The position numbers and the translations under genes are program-made. From assembly GCF_000420485.1 (NCBI RefSeq), contig NZ_ATVA01000014.1, forward strand, positions 186,001 through 250,000: a DNA stretch of 64,000 nt. The letters run 5' to 3'. This document shows, in pieces, positions 8,586 to 16,392 of this stretch (position 1 is its first letter; each line of letters opens with the position of its first letter). Source of the stretch: Paucidesulfovibrio longus DSM 6739 (GTDB lineage Bacteria; Desulfobacterota; Desulfovibrionia; Desulfovibrionales; Desulfovibrionaceae). The notes below the pieces were generated by a model. It made no database searches, was not told the DNA's origin, and saw only the letters and a program-made list of their open reading frames with translations.

Positions 8586-9335
8586 CTACTTGCGGGTCAT
8601 GTCGCTCCAGGCCCAGACCACCTTGCCCACGATGGCGCGGCTGATGTCGCCCTCGTAGTCGCGTCCGAGGCGGTAGACCATGGGGGGAAATTCCTTGCTG
8701 TTGTCCGAGTAGAAGATCAGCTCCATGTCGTCGGCGGTCTTGTGCGTGGACACGCGCTTGACCATGGCCCCCGCGTCGTCGCCGCCGGGTTCGGTCACGA
8801 GCATGATCTTTCCGGCGGGCACGGGGTCGCGCTCGTTGCGGTCCACGAGCACGATGTCGCCGGGGTGCAGGGTCGGGATCATGGACTGCTCGTACTTGCC
8901 GATCTGCACGGCGACCATGTTCGAGCGGAAGCGCACGGCCTCGTGGTGCCGCCAGACGAGCACCCAGCCGTCGATGCGGTCTTCGGGAATGATGCCCGGC
9001 CCGGCCGCCACGGGAGAGGAGGCCAGGGGGACGGCGATATAGTCTTCGGACGCGGGCGGCGGAGAATCCCGGCCGACCTGCGAGCGCTCCGGGGTGACGA
9101 AGCAGACCTCGCGCGCGGCGTCCGCCGGATCATCGGGAAAGGCGATGCGCGCGCCGAGCTTGTCCAGGATGCGGCCCAGGGAATCCACCGTGAGCCCGCG
9201 TTCCCCGGAGAGAAACCGATTCAGCTGGGAGGGGTCCACTTCCAGGGAGTCGGCCATGCGCTTCTTGTTCGGGAAGCAGCTCCCCCGGCCCACGAGGTTG
9301 TTCAGCCGGTTGCGCAGATCATCCGTAAAGCCCAT
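8586..9335 (-). CDS. S24/CI-type repressor with autocleavage domain
   Basis: 249 aa. The N-terminal helix-turn-helix (about 20-65, MADSLEVDPSQLNRFLSG) is followed by a LexA/CI-type S24 domain with all hallmarks: an Ala111-Gly112 cleavage bond, Ser151 in QSMIPTLHPGD, and Lys193 in MVKRVS. Family members repress phage or SOS genes and self-cleave with activated RecA. AAAGGAGGG precedes the ATG. It diverges from a phage-type gene pair (9572-10199) across inverted repeats, the usual architecture of a lysogenic switch. I infer that it controls those genes and perhaps the virion genes from 20 kb on; the latter is not shown. Confidence 0.85.
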   Translation of the reverse strand: MGFTDDLRNRLNNLVGRGSCFPNKKRMADSLEVDPSQLNRFLSGERGLTVDSLGRILDKLGARIAFPDDPADAAREVCFVTPERSQVGRDSPPPASEDYIAVPLASSPVAAGPGIIPEDRIDGWVLVWRHHEAVRFRSNMVAVQIGKYEQSMIPTLHPGDIVLVDRNERDPVPAGKIMLVTEPGGDDAGAMVKRVSTHKTADDMELIFYSDNSKEFPPMVYRLGRDYEGDISRAIVGKVVWAWSDMTRK

Positions 9336-9362
9336 GCACCCTCCTTTGCCCGCCGGGTGGCG

Positions 9363-9434
9363 ATGTTGTCTTCAACATTGGATATACTCATTTTTGGACT
9401 TTTGTCTAATGTTATTTGACAAAAGCTGTTGACA
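9363..9434. promoter_or_regulatory. Divergent control region with three inverted-repeat elements
   Basis: Going left to right: a palindrome ATGTTG-tctt-CAACAT (9363-9378); a leftward promoter candidate for the repressor, read on the minus strand as TTAGAC (9409-9404), 17 nt, TATATC (9386-9381); an inverted repeat with arms CTTTTGTC (9399-9406) and GACAAAAG (9418-9425); then CTGTTGACA (9426-9434). The last matches 9 of 14 bases of the palindrome found upstream of the virion genes and also reads as a -35 box (TTGACA). This looks like repressor operators. Confidence 0.6.
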
Positions 9435-9571
9435 ATTAATTAGTCATATGGCTATTCAAAACATGGCTGCGGCGTGGTCGGCGACGTGGGTTTTCTCCCG
9501 ACCTTTGCAAGCGCCAGTCTATAATTTATCGTTTAATTGCGTAAAAAATTCATAAACAAAAGGGGAATGGA

Positions 9572-9970
9572 ATGGATATGGATCTGGTTCGGCTGGAGCG
9601 TTCCGAGGACGGGGTCTTCGGGGTTTTGCGCTGCGGAGGTCGTGTCGTCTGCTGCACGCTGGAACCGCAGGATTTGGACAATCGACAAAATGTCTCCTGC
9701 ATCCCTGAAGGGGAGTATGTTTGTCGTCGGACACATTCCAGCCGTTTCGGGGAGACGTTCGAGGTCTGCGCCGTTCCGGGCCGGGACCACATCCTCTTCC
9801 ACGCCGGCAACACGCAAGGCGACACGCGCGGCTGCATTCTGCTCGGCCAGGGCGTGGGCATGCTCGGCGGGGTCCGGGGGATCATGGATTCCCGCAATGC
9901 CCTTTCGGGATTTCTGCGGCTTCTGGAAGGCCGCGACCAGGTCGAGCTGCGCATCCGAAACGCAGGGTAG
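9572..9970 (+). CDS. DUF5675 family phage-associated protein
   Basis: 132 aa. Starts MDMDLVRLERSEDGVFGVL and has the family pattern: a Cys-containing strand, CIPEGEYVCRRTHS, a conserved HAGNTQGDTRGCILLG core, and S-x-N-A-x-S-G-F near the end. DUF5675 genes are common in tailed-phage lysis or tail modules; their biochemical role is unsettled. AAAAGGGGA lies upstream of the start. First gene rightward of the repressor operator region and followed after 7 bp by the small HTH gene. Confidence 0.75.
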   Translation: MDMDLVRLERSEDGVFGVLRCGGRVVCCTLEPQDLDNRQNVSCIPEGEYVCRRTHSSRFGETFEVCAVPGRDHILFHAGNTQGDTRGCILLGQGVGMLGGVRGIMDSRNALSGFLRLLEGRDQVELRIRNAG

Positions 9971-9977
9971 GACGAGC

Positions 9978-10199
9978 ATGGGCGACAGCATCTGCATCAA
10001 GGGGGCCAAGGCGATCTGCTCGGCGGTGGGCGAAAATCCAAAGGAGATAGTGCGGCTCGTGCGGGAAAAGGGACTGCCCGCCTGGAAACGCGAAAACCGG
10101 GGTTCCTGGCGGGCGCTGCCCGAGGATCTCAGCCGGTGGATGCGCGACCAGCGCAACCGCCACATTGATCCGGGCTGCTGCGATGATCTTCGGCTTTGA
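9978..10199 (+). CDS. Small HTH-like DNA-binding protein, 73 aa
   Basis: A basic protein with the layout of a winged-helix/AlpA-like or Nu1-like DNA-binding domain: IKGAKAICSAVGEN, a helix (PKEIVRLVREKGLPAWK), then RGSWRALPEDLSRWMRDQRNR. The start at 9978 is 7 bp after the DUF5675 stop, so they form an operon; the longer frame back to 9537 is a shadow. It could be an excisionase-like protein, an activator, or a terminase-small-subunit fragment. A 12-bp hairpin terminator follows. Confidence 0.6.
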   Translation: MGDSICIKGAKAICSAVGENPKEIVRLVREKGLPAWKRENRGSWRALPEDLSRWMRDQRNRHIDPGCCDDLRL

Positions 10200-10226
10200 G
10201 CCGCGCGGATGGGAGAAGGAGACCAG

Positions 10227-10264
10227 AACGGACCGGAAACGAGGCGCGCTTCCGGTCCGTTTTC
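10227..10264. terminator. Bidirectional hairpin terminator
   Basis: Perfect 12-base arms AACGGACCGGAA (10227-10238) and TTCCGGTCCGTT (10250-10261) followed by TTT. It lies between the rightward phage-type pair and the leftward cheB. Confidence 0.9.
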
Positions 10265-10282
10265 GTGCAGGGGCGTGCCTGC

Positions 10283-11368
10283 TCAGCTCCAGTTGGTCAA
10301 GGCCCGGCGGACCATCTCCGGAGCGATGGAGCCGAGCGGAAGCACCTCGCGGACGCCGCCGAGCTTGATGGCCTCCTTGGGCATGCCGAAAACCACGGAA
10401 GTGGCCTCGTCCTGGGCGATGGTCCAGCCGCCCGCGTCGAAAAGCTCGCGCATGCCCTTGGCGCCGTCGTCGCCCATGCCCGTCATGATCGCGGCCACCG
10501 CGTTCTTGCCCGCATACTGCGCTGCCGAGCGGAAGAGCACGTCCACCGAAGGGCGGTGCCGCGAGACCAGGGGGCCGTCCTTGATCTGGACGTAATACCG
10601 CGCTCCCGCGCGATTGAGCAGCATGTGCTTGTTGCCGGGCGCGATGAGCGCCTGGCCGCGCAGCATGGTGTCGTTGTCCTGGGCTTCCTTGACCGTGATC
10701 CGGCAGATCTGGTTCAGCCGCTCGGAAAAGCGCGCGGTGAATCCTTCGGGCATGTGCTGGACGATGGCCACGGCCGGGCAGTCCAGGGGCAGGGCCTGAA
10801 GGAACTGCGAGAGCGCCTCGGTGCCGCCCGTGCTCGCGCCCACCACCATCATTTTTTCCGTGGTCGAGATGGTGTAGCCCTTGCCCTTGGCGATGACCAC
10901 GTCCGCGTCCAGCTTGGGCTGGACCTTGGCGTCGCGGGCCGAGAAGATCTCGCGCTTGCGGGGCTGGACCCTGGCCACGGCCTTGACCACGTCGCAGAGC
11001 CGGATGCGCGACTCCTCGAGAAATTTCTTGGTGCCCACCCTGGGCTTGGTCACGATCTCCACCGCCCCGTATTCCAGGGCCTTGAGCGCGTTGTCGCTGC
11101 CGTCCTGGGCCATGGAGGAACAGATGATCACGGGGATGGGATGCTGGGACATGATCTTGCGCAGAAAAGTCAATCCGTCCATGCGCGGCATTTCAATGTC
11201 CAGGGTGATCACGTCAGGAATTTCATGGCGCAGGCGTTCGGCGGCGACGTAAGGATCCGGAGCCGTGGCCATGACCTCGATGTCCGGATCCGATTCCAAT
11301 ATTTCCGTCATTGTCTGGCGGACCAGGGCTTGATCGTCCACCACGAGTACGCGAATTTTCTTGCTCAT
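10283..11368 (-). CDS. cheB: Chemotaxis response regulator methylesterase CheB
   Basis: 361 aa with both domains. Receiver at 1-125 with Asp11/Asp12, phosphoacceptor Asp57 (TLDIEMP) and Lys108. Methylesterase/deamidase from about 172 with the catalytic triad Ser179 (GASTGG), His205 (QHMPEGF) and Asp300/301 (MGDDGAKGM). It demethylates chemoreceptor glutamates when phosphorylated. No CheA, CheR or receptor gene is nearby, so it stands alone here and must be partnered from elsewhere. Confidence 0.95.
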   Translation of the reverse strand: MSKKIRVLVVDDQALVRQTMTEILESDPDIEVMATAPDPYVAAERLRHEIPDVITLDIEMPRMDGLTFLRKIMSQHPIPVIICSSMAQDGSDNALKALEYGAVEIVTKPRVGTKKFLEESRIRLCDVVKAVARVQPRKREIFSARDAKVQPKLDADVVIAKGKGYTISTTEKMMVVGASTGGTEALSQFLQALPLDCPAVAIVQHMPEGFTARFSERLNQICRITVKEAQDNDTMLRGQALIAPGNKHMLLNRAGARYYVQIKDGPLVSRHRPSVDVLFRSAAQYAGKNAVAAIMTGMGDDGAKGMRELFDAGGWTIAQDEATSVVFGMPKEAIKLGGVREVLPLGSIAPEMVRRALTNWS

Positions 11369-11452
11369 GCCCCCTGCCTTTTTCGGCGATGCAAAGGATT
11401 GGATAGTGGCATAATGAGGGAAAACGAGGTTTGACGCAAGAGGACGAGGCTG

Positions 11453-11755
11453 TCAGGGCATGATCTTCATGGAAACGATCACGTCCGTGGCCGCTTCGTC
11501 CATGTGCCGGGTCAGGGGCTTGTAGCCGCTGCGCGAAAAACGCAGCGTGGTTGGCCCGTCCGTGGAAATGGAAAGAGTGAAGCGGCCGTCCGGGCCGGTG
11601 ACGGTATGTTCGCCCGTTTCCAGCGCCTCGACCCGCACCCCGGAAAGCGGTCCGCTCTGCCCCACGACAACGCCGGAAACCGCGCCGCGTCCCAGGGCCG
11701 GGGAGCAGAGCAGCAATACGAGCAGCACGGGGGCGAGAACCTGTCGTAGCAGCAC
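11453..11755 (-). CDS. Secreted carboxypeptidase-regulatory-like domain protein, 100 aa
   Basis: Signal peptide at 1-22 (LLRQVLAPVLLVLLLCSPALG), then a single beta-sandwich domain of the carboxypeptidase regulatory-like type: VSGVVVGQSGPLSGVRVEA, GPDGRFTLSIS, LRFSRSGYKPL. Such domains are accessory, transthyretin-like modules in envelope proteins. Start is GTG at 11755 with GAGG about 8 nt upstream. Stands alone, 84 bp downstream of cheB's start region on the same strand. Function unknown. Confidence 0.65.
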   Translation of the reverse strand: MLLRQVLAPVLLVLLLCSPALGRGAVSGVVVGQSGPLSGVRVEALETGEHTVTGPDGRFTLSISTDGPTTLRFSRSGYKPLTRHMDEAATDVIVSMKIMP

Positions 11756-11936
11756 GCGAACCTCACGGTTTGAAAAGGGCCGATTCGCCGATGACCTAGT
11801 GCATACACAAAATCAGCCCGACAGCCAATGCCCGGAAAGGCCCGCCCGCCTCGATCTTCCAGGCGGTTCACATTTTCCCTGCGGCGGGGTATTGCCCTTT
11901 CGGGCACATGCCAACCACTAGAGAGGAGAAACGCGT

Positions 11937-12521
11937 ATGAAACGCTCACGATTCCCTGTTCGTATTTTCGGCCTGGCGGTTCTGGCGCTGACCCTTGCGG
12001 GCTGCGCCGCGCAGAACGTCGTGCCGCTGACCTACCCCGCCACCGTGGACAACGCGCCCTGGTGCCGCTGGGACATCACCGTGGTCGCCTTCCAGGACCA
12101 GCGTCCCGCCCCGAAGCTGCTCGGCACCCTCGACGAGCAGACCAGCTACGTCGCGGGATCGGACGTGGCCGAGTGGGCCACCCGCGCCATGTTTGAGGAA
12201 ATGAAGGGCCGGGGCTGCTCCTGCCGCTACGTGGCCACGGCGGACAACGCCGGATCCGGCTTCGTCATCACGGGCGAGGTCCAGCAGGTCCAGCTCGACA
12301 AGGTCGGGCTGAGCACCTGGAAGACCCAGATGAAGGTGCGCTACACCCTGACCCGCGACGGCGAGCAGCTCTACGCCGCCACGCATACCGGCGTCGTGGA
12401 AAAGCCCATCGTGCTCGAACGCGACGCCACATCCCAGATCATGGCCGAGGGACTCCAGGACATCACGGTCCAGGCCGTGCAGGCCATGATTCCCGCCATG
12501 GAGAAGGTCAAGGCGTTCTAG
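11937..12521 (+). CDS. Lipoprotein, 194 aa
   Basis: Lipobox LTLAGC after a short signal peptide (MKRSRFPVRIFGLAVLALTLAGC). The mature protein has the pattern of an alpha/beta lipoprotein that includes DQRPAPKLLGTL and repeated beta strands, reminiscent of YajG-type lipoproteins, but the family is not certain. GAGAGGAG precedes the ATG. Monocistronic, closed by a hairpin at 12533. Confidence 0.7.
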   Translation: MKRSRFPVRIFGLAVLALTLAGCAAQNVVPLTYPATVDNAPWCRWDITVVAFQDQRPAPKLLGTLDEQTSYVAGSDVAEWATRAMFEEMKGRGCSCRYVATADNAGSGFVITGEVQQVQLDKVGLSTWKTQMKVRYTLTRDGEQLYAATHTGVVEKPIVLERDATSQIMAEGLQDITVQAVQAMIPAMEKVKAF

Positions 12522-12532
12522 AACGGAAAACC

Positions 12533-12582
12533 GCCTCCGGCGGTCGGGCGAGGCAATCCCCGGCTGCCGGAGGCGCTCTTTC
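12533..12582. terminator. Hairpin terminator
   Basis: Arms GCCTCCGGC (12533-12541) and GCCGGAGGC (12566-12574) with a 24-nt loop, then GCTCTTTC. Serves the lipoprotein at 11937 and, in reverse, the leftward gene ending at 12597. Confidence 0.75.
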
Positions 12583-12596
12583 AAGCGTTTTCGCGC

Positions 12597-12908
12597 TTAC
12601 TGATTTCTCTTCATGTAGCCCTGACTTCCGTCGTCATAGGGCTTGTAGGGCAGGTTGACCCGGTCCTCGTACTGCTTGGTGCAGGCGGCGTAACAGCGGT
12701 TGTAGGCGTTTTCGGCCTTGATGCGCCGCTGGTACTGGGCGTCCGTTTCCGTTCCGGAAAAGCGGGGGAACGGCGGGCAGGCCGCAATGCACTTCTGTTC
12801 TTCGGCCTTCCAGCGCGCATTGGGAAATCCGCCCCCCTGGGCCTGGGCCGTGCCCGCGAAAAGCAGGCCCGCGCAGCACGTCAGTCCAATCATGCGGATC
12901 AGGCGCAT
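12597..12908 (-). CDS. Secreted twin CX3C protein, 103 aa
   Basis: Signal peptide to about residue 24 (LLFAGTAQAQ). The mature part has two CX3C motifs, CIAAC and CYAAC, about 30 residues apart with charged helices, then a tyrosine-rich tail. The pattern predicts a small helical hairpin held by two disulfides. It is paralogous to the gene at 15997-16362, which keeps the same spacing (CIAAC...CFLRC). GGAGG precedes the start. It is downstream of the HEAT-Sel1 gene on the same strand with 15 bp between, so an operon is likely. Confidence 0.65.
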   Translation of the reverse strand: MRLIRMIGLTCCAGLLFAGTAQAQGGGFPNARWKAEEQKCIAACPPFPRFSGTETDAQYQRRIKAENAYNRCYAACTKQYEDRVNLPYKPYDDGSQGYMKRNQ

Positions 12909-12923
12909 CGATTCCTCCCGGCT

Positions 12924-15071
12924 TCAGCGGCGCAGCGTCCGGGCGCGCTCCAGGGCGCCCCGGTGTCCGCGCTTGGCCGCGCGGTCATACCAGCGCAGGG
13001 CCGTGGGTATGTCCTTTTCCACTCCGAGCCCGTGCTCGTACATCCAGCCCATGTTGAAATATCCCGCCGCGTCGCCCAGGGCCGAGGCGCTCCGGAACCA
13101 GCGCAGGGCCTTCTCGTTGTCCGGGGGCGAGCCCAGGCCGTCGCGGCGCATCTGGCCGAGCAGCACCTGGGAAGGCGAATGGTTCTGCCGCGCGGCCCGG
13201 AGCAGCACCTGGGCGGCGTCTTCGTATTTTCCGGATTCGTAGAGCGTTCTTCCCTGCGCGTATTCCCTGGCCAGCGGGCTTCCGGGCGCTTCGGGCGCGG
13301 CCGGGGCCGCAGCGGACGGCGGCGGGGGAGCATCGGCAGGCTTTTCCGCTTCGGGCGCGGGAGCGGCGGGAGGCTGCGCGGCTTCCTGGCGGGCGAAATC
13401 CGGATAGCGCGGATCCGGCGCAAGATCTTCCAGCGAAGTGGGCCAGGGATCGTTGCCGGTTCCTTCGGCCGCATTTGCCGTTTCAGCGGAGGCGTTGGTC
13501 TCGGCGGGCGAGCCTGCGTCCGCTTCCAGCGGCGCTCCGGTGGGGTCGATTTCGCGCAGGGCCTTTTCCGCAGCTGTGCGCACGGCGGGATCCGAGTCGC
13601 TCTTGAGGGCGCGCAGCTTGGGCGCGGCAGGCAGGGATATGGGGCCGATCTTGCCCAGGGCTTCGGCTGCGACCTGCCGGAGTTCCGGGTCGGAGCTGGT
13701 CAGGGCGTCCCGCAGTTCGGGCACGGCCTGCGCGGCCTTGGGACCGATGTTGCCCAGTGCCTTGGCCGCGGCCACGGCCGCCTGGTCCGGTCCGCGCTGG
13801 AGCAGCGCGGCCAGGAAAGACGCGGCAGGCGCGGCAGCGGCTCCGAACGAGGCCAGGGTCTGGGCAGCGGCCGTGCGCACCAACGGGTCGGTGTCGTTCA
13901 AGGCCCGTCCGAGTTCGTCCAGGGCGTGCAGCCCGGCCTCGCCCATGCTCCCCAGGGCCCGGGCGACGTTTTCGCGCACGCGCGCATCCGTATCGCTCAG
14001 GGACCGGGCCAGGGCGGCGCGGGCCGGAGCGCTGTCCGGACCAAGACGTTCCAGGGTCCGGGCGGCCCGCCTGCGCAGCGTCGCGTCCTCGCTGTCCAGG
14101 GCCCAGGCCAGGGCCGGAGCCGCGTCCGCTCCGCGTTTGACGATGAGGTCGGCGGCGGCGTTCGCGGTGTGTTCGTCCTTGCCGAGGTCACGGACGAGGT
14201 CGGCCACGGGGGTGCTTTCGGAAGCGCCGGAGTGTTGCCTCGTAGCGTTTTCCGAGTCTTCTTCCGAACCGTAATCGTCACCTTCCGAAGGGTGCCGATC
14301 TTCTTTGCCGCTGTTTTTGAATACTTTAATGGTTTCCGAAGCCACGTCACGGACCGATTGCGTGGTGTCGCCGGAAATGACCCCGTCCAGGGCATCGCGC
14401 GCGCTGGCCGGGTCGGGATCGATCTTTCCGAGGGAGCGCACCGCCTCGGCCCGGACCTTGGGGCTCTTGTCCTCGCGCATGGCCCGCATCAGCGCGTCGG
14501 CGGATTCGCGCGCGCCGGGGCCGATGCGGCCCAGAGCCATGGCCGCGTTGCGCCGCACCCAGGGGCTGGGGTCTTCCAGCAGCCGCTCCAGCTCCGGCGC
14601 TGCGGGCGCGGCGTCCGCGCCGATCTCGGCCAGGGCTGCGGCGGCGTTGCCGCGCACGTCCTCGACGTGGTCGTCCAGGGCGCGCGAAAGCGGACGGACC
14701 GCGTCCGAGGCGTTCGAGCCCATCAGCCCCAGAGCGATGGCGGACTGGATGCGGGCGAAGCGGGACTGGTCTTCCAGGGCGCGCGCCAGTTCCGGCACGG
14801 CCGGAGCGCCGATGCGCGAGAGGGCCTGGGTGGCGGCTCCGCGCAGCGCGGGGCTGTTGCCCCGCAGGGCGTCCACCAGCGCGGGCACGGCCTCGCTGCC
14901 GCGGCGCAGCAGCTCGTCCAGTGCGGCTGCGCGCACCTCGTCGTTTTTGTCGTCGAGCTGGCGCACGAGATTTTCCGCAGGAATCTTGCGCACGTCCGCC
15001 GGGGATGCCGCGCAGGGCAGCGCGATGCAGATCAGGAAAAGCAGAAGGGCGGTGCTGGCGATGCGGCTCAT
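12924..15071 (-). CDS. Secreted HEAT-repeat protein with C-terminal Sel1 repeats, 715 aa
   Basis: Signal peptide at 1-24 (MSRIASTALLLFLICIALPCAA). Residues about 30-500 hold many PBS-lyase-type HEAT repeats (R-x-x-A-x-x-A-L-G-x-I-G), split by an acidic linker near 255-285. A proline/alanine-rich linker follows, then Sel1-type repeats (about 590-715: YESGKYEDAAQ, GYFNMGWMYEHGLGVEKD). Both repeat types build solenoid scaffolds for protein binding, so this is probably a periplasmic interaction platform. The start at 15071 is 4 bp after the upstream stop; the 12597 gene follows at 15 bp. The extension to 15161 is antisense noise. Confidence 0.8.
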   Translation of the reverse strand: MSRIASTALLLFLICIALPCAASPADVRKIPAENLVRQLDDKNDEVRAAALDELLRRGSEAVPALVDALRGNSPALRGAATQALSRIGAPAVPELARALEDQSRFARIQSAIALGLMGSNASDAVRPLSRALDDHVEDVRGNAAAALAEIGADAAPAAPELERLLEDPSPWVRRNAAMALGRIGPGARESADALMRAMREDKSPKVRAEAVRSLGKIDPDPASARDALDGVISGDTTQSVRDVASETIKVFKNSGKEDRHPSEGDDYGSEEDSENATRQHSGASESTPVADLVRDLGKDEHTANAAADLIVKRGADAAPALAWALDSEDATLRRRAARTLERLGPDSAPARAALARSLSDTDARVRENVARALGSMGEAGLHALDELGRALNDTDPLVRTAAAQTLASFGAAAAPAASFLAALLQRGPDQAAVAAAKALGNIGPKAAQAVPELRDALTSSDPELRQVAAEALGKIGPISLPAAPKLRALKSDSDPAVRTAAEKALREIDPTGAPLEADAGSPAETNASAETANAAEGTGNDPWPTSLEDLAPDPRYPDFARQEAAQPPAAPAPEAEKPADAPPPPSAAAPAAPEAPGSPLAREYAQGRTLYESGKYEDAAQVLLRAARQNHSPSQVLLGQMRRDGLGSPPDNEKALRWFRSASALGDAAGYFNMGWMYEHGLGVEKDIPTALRWYDRAAKRGHRGALERARTLRR

Positions 15072-15075
15072 GGTG

Positions 15076-15849
15076 TTAGATGCGCATGTCGATGCCCCGG
15101 AGCTTCCATTCCGGGTATTCGAACACGAATTCCATGCGGAAGCGCAGCGTGCCGCGTTCATGCGGGAAATATCCCTTGAGCACGAGAACGCCGTCCGCGT
15201 TGACCGTGGGAGGTTCGCTGAAGACCGGGGAAATCTGGTCGAACCCGGTCAGATCCACCTGCTTGGAAATGAAGGGCTCGAAGGCCTCGAGCAGCTCTTC
15301 AGGACTGATGCGGCTGGCCCAAAGCGCCGATATGGAAGCATGGAACTGATGAAAGTCCTTTTGCTCCACGGCCTCGGCAAAGAGCTTGGCCGTGTCCGAG
15401 GCCATGCGTTCGAGCACTTCCTGGTCGGGGAGATCCTTGGTGATCTCCCGGCGGGCCAGGCCGGGAAGGCGCGCGTCGATGAAATGGATGCGCCATTCGC
15501 CTTCCTCGCGGACAAAGGTCAGGACCAGGGGGGTCACGGAACCGTCGTCCGCGTAGACGGTGCCTTCCAGCTCGCCGCTGTCGCCGACGTAGCTGCGCGA
15601 GGTCCAGACCGAGGTCATGTAGCGGTCCAGGGAGCCGCGCCGCAAAAACGCGCGCAGCTCTTCCGGGCTGACCGTGTTGCGAAAGCCCTTGGAAAGATAA
15701 TTATAGGCTGTGTCGAAACGTCCGTCCCGTACGGTCTGGAAAAAGGCGTCCGCGTTCTGGGACATGCCCGTGGTCAAATTATTGACCACAAGAAGCCCCG
15801 CCAGGGCGACGGCGGCGAAGAACGCGAACAGGGCGAGCAGGCGGGTCAT
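15076..15849 (-). CDS. Secreted or membrane-anchored NTF2-like (DUF3887/DUF4864-type) protein, 257 aa
   Basis: One N-terminal hydrophobic segment (LLALFAFFAAVALAGLLVV), then two similar halves of the NTF2-like type: AFFQTVRDGRFDTAYNYLSKGF ... EGEWRIHFID and KLFAEAVEQKDFHQFHASIS ... YPEWKLRGIDMRI. Each half ends with the strand 'E-W-K/R-[LI]' typical of these small envelope domains. Unlike the related domains at 18-20 kb it lacks the paired cysteines. First gene of an operon 15849 to 12597 (leftward). GGAGG precedes the start. Confidence 0.65.
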   Translation of the reverse strand: MTRLLALFAFFAAVALAGLLVVNNLTTGMSQNADAFFQTVRDGRFDTAYNYLSKGFRNTVSPEELRAFLRRGSLDRYMTSVWTSRSYVGDSGELEGTVYADDGSVTPLVLTFVREEGEWRIHFIDARLPGLARREITKDLPDQEVLERMASDTAKLFAEAVEQKDFHQFHASISALWASRISPEELLEAFEPFISKQVDLTGFDQISPVFSEPPTVNADGVLVLKGYFPHERGTLRFRMEFVFEYPEWKLRGIDMRI

Positions 15850-15996
15850 GCTACCTCCGAAAGGGGATCATCCGTTCAAACCGAGGATTGGGTCGTTTCC
15901 ATACCGCTGCGGTGCAGGTCTCATACCAGTTTTCAGTGCGAAGCGCAGCCCCGCCGCCCTGTTGACTCCCGGTGCGCGCGGCGGCATGGTGAAAGC

Positions 15997-16362
15997 ATGC
16001 GCAAAGCAAGGCGAACCACTGATTCCGGGCACGAACGAAGCTGCGCCGCCGCGCGGAAGGGGGTGCCCCTGCTGCTTGTCTCGGCGCTGCTGCTGGGCCA
16101 GCTCTGCCTCTGCGCAGGCTTGGCCCGCGCCCAGGGTACCGAGGACTGGAAGCGCCGGGAGCGCGCCTGCATCGCGGCCTGCCCGAAGCCCTCGCTGCGG
16201 TACCAGGCCGGGGAGACCGCCGCGAAACAGCGCGAGCGCATCGCCCAGGAGGACCGCTACAACGCCTGCTTTCTGCGCTGCACCCGCGACTATGTGCGAC
16301 ACTATCCCAATCTTGGCAAGGGCCAGGGAGGGGACAGCGTGATCTACTACCGCAAACGCTGA
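15997..16362 (+). CDS. Secreted twin CX3C protein, 121 aa
   Basis: Hydrophobic signal at about 23-45 (VPLLLVSALLLGQLCLCAGL) after an unusually long basic n-region, then CIAAC and CFLRC in a helical context (WKRRERACIAACPKP ... EDRYNACFLRCTRDY). It is the paralogue of 12597-12908. The start ATG at 15997 is the best in-frame choice but has only a weak binding site, so the N-terminus is uncertain. The next gene starts 30 bp downstream on the same strand. Confidence 0.6.
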   Translation: MRKARRTTDSGHERSCAAARKGVPLLLVSALLLGQLCLCAGLARAQGTEDWKRRERACIAACPKPSLRYQAGETAAKQRERIAQEDRYNACFLRCTRDYVRHYPNLGKGQGGDSVIYYRKR

Positions 16363-16392
16363 AGGCCGCCCTGCGCGGCCCTCGGGAGGAAC

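Noticed and set aside
12963-15179. A 738-codon plus-strand frame across the HEAT-Sel1 gene
   Set aside because: Composition is Arg/Gly-rich without domains, and the minus-strand gene has a signal peptide and clear repeats.
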